A program made the position numbers and the translations under genes. Shown here piece after piece: positions 20,442 to 23,981 of a DNA stretch of 23,981 nt. The notes below the pieces were generated by a model. It searched no databases. It saw only the letters and a program-made list of their open reading frames with translations, and was not told the DNA's origin. The stretch's first letter is position 1, and every line of letters begins with the position of its first letter. Source of the stretch: Zygnema cylindricum. Its lineage: Eukaryota; Streptophyta; Zygnematophyceae; Zygnematales; Zygnemataceae. The stretch is taken from positions 87,501-111,481 of the forward strand of contig JBBHKE010000167.1 in assembly GCA_037447655.1 (NCBI GenBank), given 5' to 3'.

Positions 20442-22092
20442 ATGGCCGCCGAGCAACCAAGGGAAGGGAAGGGAGTTTTATCTGATGACAGTGAAGATGA
20501 GATTTGTGAGTTTTTGTTCTTTTCTTTACTCGAAATATCAACTGGTTCATTTTCTCTTCTTAAGTTGCAGCTGTCAGTCTGCTAGGGTTTACACAGCGTC
20601 TGAATTTGTTGCTTTAATCATGTATCATGTACGGGTAATTACTTGTACAGATACATCTACTCCGGAGGAATCTGAACGTCAAAACATGAAGTTGGCGTAC
20701 GGAATTTTTCGTTGCATCATTGGAATGAGCGCACACCCAGTTCTTTTTTAGCAAAATTTACAGCCATAATTTCTTCAAGTTCTTGCATCCGGGAGTGAAA
20801 TTATACCGAGTTACTAAAGATCTTCTACGAGCTGCATACTAACACGCTGCATATTAACCTGCTGCATACTATAATGCTGCATACCAACATGCAGCATGCA
20901 TACTTGCTGCATACTAATACTGTATTCTAACATTCTCCGTACTACAAATGCTGCATACGAAAATGCCGCATGCTAACTTGCTGCTCACTAACATGCTGCA
21001 TATCCAAATGGTGCATTCTAACATGCTGCATATTAACATGCTGCATATTGACATGCTGCATACTTGAATGCTGCATACTAAAGTTGTGGATGCTAACATG
21101 CTGCATACTAAAATGCTGCAGTACTTCCACCTGCTGGAGAAGAGGACTGGTACGACCCCGAGGTTGATGAAGCTGATGAGAAATGGAGTCACCGACAAAG
21201 GCGAGGAAGGCCCTCTGACGCCGTGCTGAGCTGTCCGGCGTGCTTCACTACTCTCTGCATAGACTGTCAGCGGTCCGCAATACCAGCTTGAAACCTTTTG
21301 ACTCTGACTGCCTTGTGGCCCTAAAGGTCCTATTGGAGGCATTTTATTTTAGACGAGTCTGTATAACAGGAATCACCTTACAGAACTGTGCGGGTTGGAA
21401 AAGCTCCGTCAGAAAGCTCAGGGGATTCTACTTAGGTGAGATGTGTTGTGTAGTTGCGCATTATTGGACTTGTCTATCGTCTCTAATGTTTGATGGTTCT
21501 GTCTCAATCTAGACTGTGGTTAGGGTTTGTTGAGTTGTGGAAGTGTAGTAAGGCATACAAATGTTGGTGATGTAAGAGATTTAGAAGTTAAAATTTGTCG
21601 TCACTTGACCAAAACTGGCGCCGGTATTCTAGTAGATTGGCCTCATTTTTCACTGTCCATGTGCTGATGCAGGCGAAAAAAAAAAATTCTACCGAAGAAA
21701 TATTGCACAGGTACGTGGGCCAGAGATTTTTACCAAGGTCTACATGTTAAGGAGGTCTGAAGCTGATGCTTTTTTTGTTCTTAAATGCTTGCAGACACGA
21801 CAAGTACGAAAATCAGTTTCGTGCAATGTTTGTCAGAAACTGCCGTGTTGTAGATGACGAAATCTTGAAGGTGGCCCCACAGGAAAATATCAAAAGCAGG
21901 AAGGTTTCCAAAAAAAGAGGAAAACGGAGGGATACAGAGGGACAGCAGCCGGCTGCCAGCAATGAACAGGAGAAACCAGCAGTTGAAGAATTTTACAAGT
22001 CTGTTTGTTGTGCCGAATGTGGGACGCAAGTAGGAGTTTTGGATGTGGATGAGGTGTATCATTTTTTTGCTGCCATTCCCTCTTATAGCTGA
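20442..22092 (+). CDS. EAPP: E2F-associated phosphoprotein (EAPP) homologue, three exons
   Basis: Exons 20442-20505, 21122-21272 and 21795-22092 join in frame to 170 residues and TGA. The start is the ATG of MAAEQPREG, followed by an acidic SDDSEDE stretch. Residues 31-54 carry the WYDPEVDEADEKW motif and SDAVLSCPACFTTLCIDCQR follows; Cys59, 62, 67 and 70 form two CxxC pairs, likely binding zinc. The RAMFVRNC motif (81-88), a basic KKRGKRR segment and a third CxxC pair (CAEC) before DVDEVYHFF complete the family pattern. In mammals EAPP is nuclear, binds E2F1-3 and raises E2F-driven transcription; here that role is inferred. The protein is shorter than human EAPP (285 residues), mainly at the N-terminus, as in plants. 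The donor of exon 2 (CAGCG/GTCCGC) is weak but restores Arg72. Intron 1 ends in a remarkable repeat. Confidence 0.92.
20831..21121 (+). repeat. 15-bp minisatellite ending at the EAPP exon 2 acceptor, about 19 copies
   Basis: The unit is GCTGCATACTAACAT. Nineteen units stand in register from 20831 to 21114, one of them a base short. The last, partial unit reads GCTGCAG at 21115-21121 and is the 3' splice site itself. Most units contain a CTAAC- or CTAAA-like branch-point motif followed by GCTGCA. In the exon's frame many units carry TAA, which confirms that the array is intronic. Confidence 0.93.
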
Positions 22093-22622
22093 TCCTTGCT
22101 TTAAGAACCTCTCAAACGAGTCAAACTCTGTATGCTTGCGTTGGCACATTGCAAGAGAGTAGAACGAAAGAAAGAAAACAATGAAAGTATGAAAGTCTTA
22201 CGAGAGTAATGTGAAGGTGTTACGAGTTCTTTAGAGTTTTGTTTTTTTTGCGAGATAGTATTGCAAGTATCATCTCGTGTTATTAGTATTACGAGCTGTA
22301 TATGATGAGCCTCATGTGGAAGACAGGTTTAGTATTGAGACATGCCAGTCACATCAACTTCATGGTAAGATCATCATGCCAGAGAGAGGCATATTGAAAC
22401 TGGGGAAAATCCTCCTGTTAGGTCACGACTCTGTTTATGATCTGCCATACAATCTGTCTTATATAATTTGCTTTTTGTTTACAACTGCATTGGGAAACAG
22501 TGTTGGCTGAAAACTATTCACTTTTCAGTTTCGTCTTTGCCGTCCACTTTCTTTTTTGTTCCCATGTATTCAGATGGTTTACCATCGTGCTTTATTAATA
22601 AAGTCTTTCTTCGTTTAAGAGG
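22093..22622 (+). other. 3' flank and probable poly(A) signal of the EAPP homologue
   Basis: About 500 bases without a recognised frame follow the stop. An AATAAA at 22597-22602 within TTTATTAATAAAGTC is the best candidate for a polyadenylation signal. That would give a long 3' untranslated region. Closer, weaker signals cannot be excluded. Confidence 0.5.
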
Positions 22623-22825
22623 GTCCTCTTAGATGGGAAGAGAATGTCGCCCGTTAGATCTATAAATCCAAGATCTCAACGATATGAGGAAATAGGCAAA
22701 GGGATAGGTTGTTAGTGGCCGCCGCTTTGTGGGTGAACAACCCAACGTAATTTCATTTTCCGAGGAACAAGATCTGGTCTGTCTTTTCTAGGAAAAACTT
22801 CCTCGATGTGATGATCATAGGGAAA

Positions 22826-22856
22826 TTCCTATTCCTATATTCCTATTCCTATTCCA
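22826..22856. repeat. Short (TATTCC)n microsatellite
   Basis: Five or so TATTCC-like units in a row, lightly imperfect. The stretch from 22623 to 22927 shows nothing else I can name. Confidence 0.85.
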
Positions 22857-22927
22857 AAATTCCTCGGCGGTTTGGGCAGTCAGTGAGCCTCGGTTTCATC
22901 ATGCGGATCAGTTGTGCCCTCTGGAAG

Positions 22928-23113
22928 TACACTAGCAATTCTACATGTTAAAGCAAAATTTGAATATACAATACAAATTTAGTGCAAGGAGATGTGGCAA
23001 ATTGTACACCGCTCCCTCAAACAGAGCTGTTAACACTATTCTATAGTTATGGCCAAAAACAAATTGCGAACTAATTAGTGTTGTTATTATGTAATAAAGC
23101 TGGGTAGTGCGTT
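22928..23113. mobile_element. Miniature transposon, TACAC family, copy 7 (degenerate)
   Basis: The left end TACACTAGCAATTCT and the right end TAATAAAGCTGGGTAGTGCG are eroded versions of the family ends. The interior GAGATGTGGCAAATTGTA, CTCCCTC and TTAACACTATT match copy 5 closely, which supports the assignment more than the ends do. Confidence 0.6.
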
Positions 23114-23793
23114 GGTCAAGTCTATCGTGCAAGTCCATGAGCGTTTGTCAAGAAGTAAACAAGCAATCCAGAAAAAGGGTTTGCAAAATCTCTAAAGTTT
23201 GGGAGAAGTAGAACTGTTAGTTGAAAGATGGTCTTGCTAAATGTTTTCAAAGACATGCAGGGAGAGGGCAAACCAAGACGGCTGAAGTCGGAACTTCTGA
23301 CGTAGATCCTATTGCACAAACAAATTGCATTTGAGGTCAACTTTCAATGTCTCTAACGGGATATGTTAGGCTTATAATACAACGAGTTGGCGACAAACCT
23401 TGGTAAATTTAATTAGAAGAAAAACTGCGTTATCGACCAAACCAGTGGTCTTTGATGGGGCACAAATGGGCTCTAAGTCTCATAAAGTGACGGCTTATTG
23501 GACCATTCTGGAACCAAGGTCCATCATCAAGGCGACTACAGGCTTGGTGGTCAAACCTAGCGATCTTACAGTAAATCAAACGTTGGAAAAGGGACGGACC
23601 ACAAACCCAATGAGAGAGAACACCTAAAAACCTTTTTGCCACTATGATATTATAAGAAGCAGCGAGAAGCGTTACCGACCTTGGTTTCTTAATATTAGAA
23701 CCATACATGTATTGAGATATAAGAGAGTTCGAGAATGGTTTACGGCAGTTTTCGTCAACAATGGAAGATCTCGAATGTGACCCCTGCCCCTCT
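23114..23793. other. Right-hand stretch without recognised genes
   Basis: Short frames occur on both strands, including one of 75 codons at 23400-23627 on the plus strand. I recognise no family and see no supporting splice or codon pattern. It may be unannotated repeat DNA. Confidence 0.5.
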
Positions 23794-23981
23794 CCCACTC
23801 CATCCCACTCCCTCCCACTCCCTCCCACTCCCTCCCACTCCTCTCCACCTCTCTCCACCTCTCTCCACCTCTCTCCACCTCTCTCCACCTCTCTCCACCT
23901 CTCTCCACCTCTCTCCACCTCTCTCCACCTCTCTCCACCTCTCTCCACCTCTCTCCCCCTCTCTCCACCTCTCTCCACCTC
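23794..23981. repeat. 10-bp pyrimidine minisatellite running off the window
   Basis: Four or so CCTCCCACTC-type units change at about 23840 into CTCTCCACCT units, which continue to the last base (about 14 copies). Minus-strand frames rich in Glu-Arg-Gly through this stretch are repeat artefacts. Confidence 0.95.

Noticed and set aside
20914-21342. Minus-strand frame with a repeating five-residue Met-Gln-His type motif
   Set aside because: It is the 15-bp intron minisatellite read in the wrong strand; the plus-strand splice model and conserved protein explain the region.
23430-23978. 182-codon minus-strand frame rich in Glu-Arg-Gly
   Set aside because: Its N-terminal half is the 10-bp minisatellite and the rest matches no family I know.

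Overview
The window is nuclear DNA from a eukaryote with many spliceosomal introns. It holds two complete split genes, one orphan exon of a third, a decayed Ty1/copia retrotransposon and many short non-autonomous transposons and tandem repeats. Best lineage guess, by inference only: a plant-type genome, possibly a streptophyte alga or other green alga. The APC7 homologue resembles plant APC7 in length, domain order and acidic tail. The copia gag-pol and the RH22/RH39-like helicase exon are also plant-like. No marker gene settles it.

Layout. 58-340: TA-rich microsatellite. 342-403 and 5674-5735: a 62-bp inverted repeat, about 90% identical, bracketing the next block. 427-5432, minus strand: a copia element with its 3' LTR, polypurine tract and gag-pol frame, broken by one frameshift, six premature stops and a changed protease active site, with no 5' LTR. 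5484-5609, plus strand: one DEAD-box RNA helicase exon with intact splice sites, boxed in by (TA)n tracts. 5736-8719: no recognisable gene; small duplications and one miniature transposon. 8720-19026, minus strand: an anaphase-promoting complex subunit 7 (APC7) gene. I rebuilt it as 19 exons that join in frame to 569 residues. 19027-20441: divergent intergenic region with two miniature transposons. 20442-22092, plus strand: a three-exon homologue of E2F-associated phosphoprotein (EAPP), 170 residues. 22093-23981: its 3' flank, another miniature transposon and a pyrimidine minisatellite at the edge.

The two host genes are head to head about 1.4 kb apart. Both families are tied to the cell cycle: APC7 is part of the APC/C ubiquitin ligase, and EAPP binds E2F factors in mammals. 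Shared control is possible but unproven.

The most unusual signal lies in the introns. In four of them a tandem repeat lies against or close to the 3' splice site. In EAPP intron 1 a 15-bp unit resembling a branch point plus acceptor is repeated about 19 times, and the final partial copy is the acceptor itself. In APC7 intron 3 the real acceptor with the first 18 exon bases is part of a threefold tandem repeat, leaving two decoy acceptors. A family of roughly 150-220-bp elements with TACAC-type terminal inverted repeats is present in seven copies.
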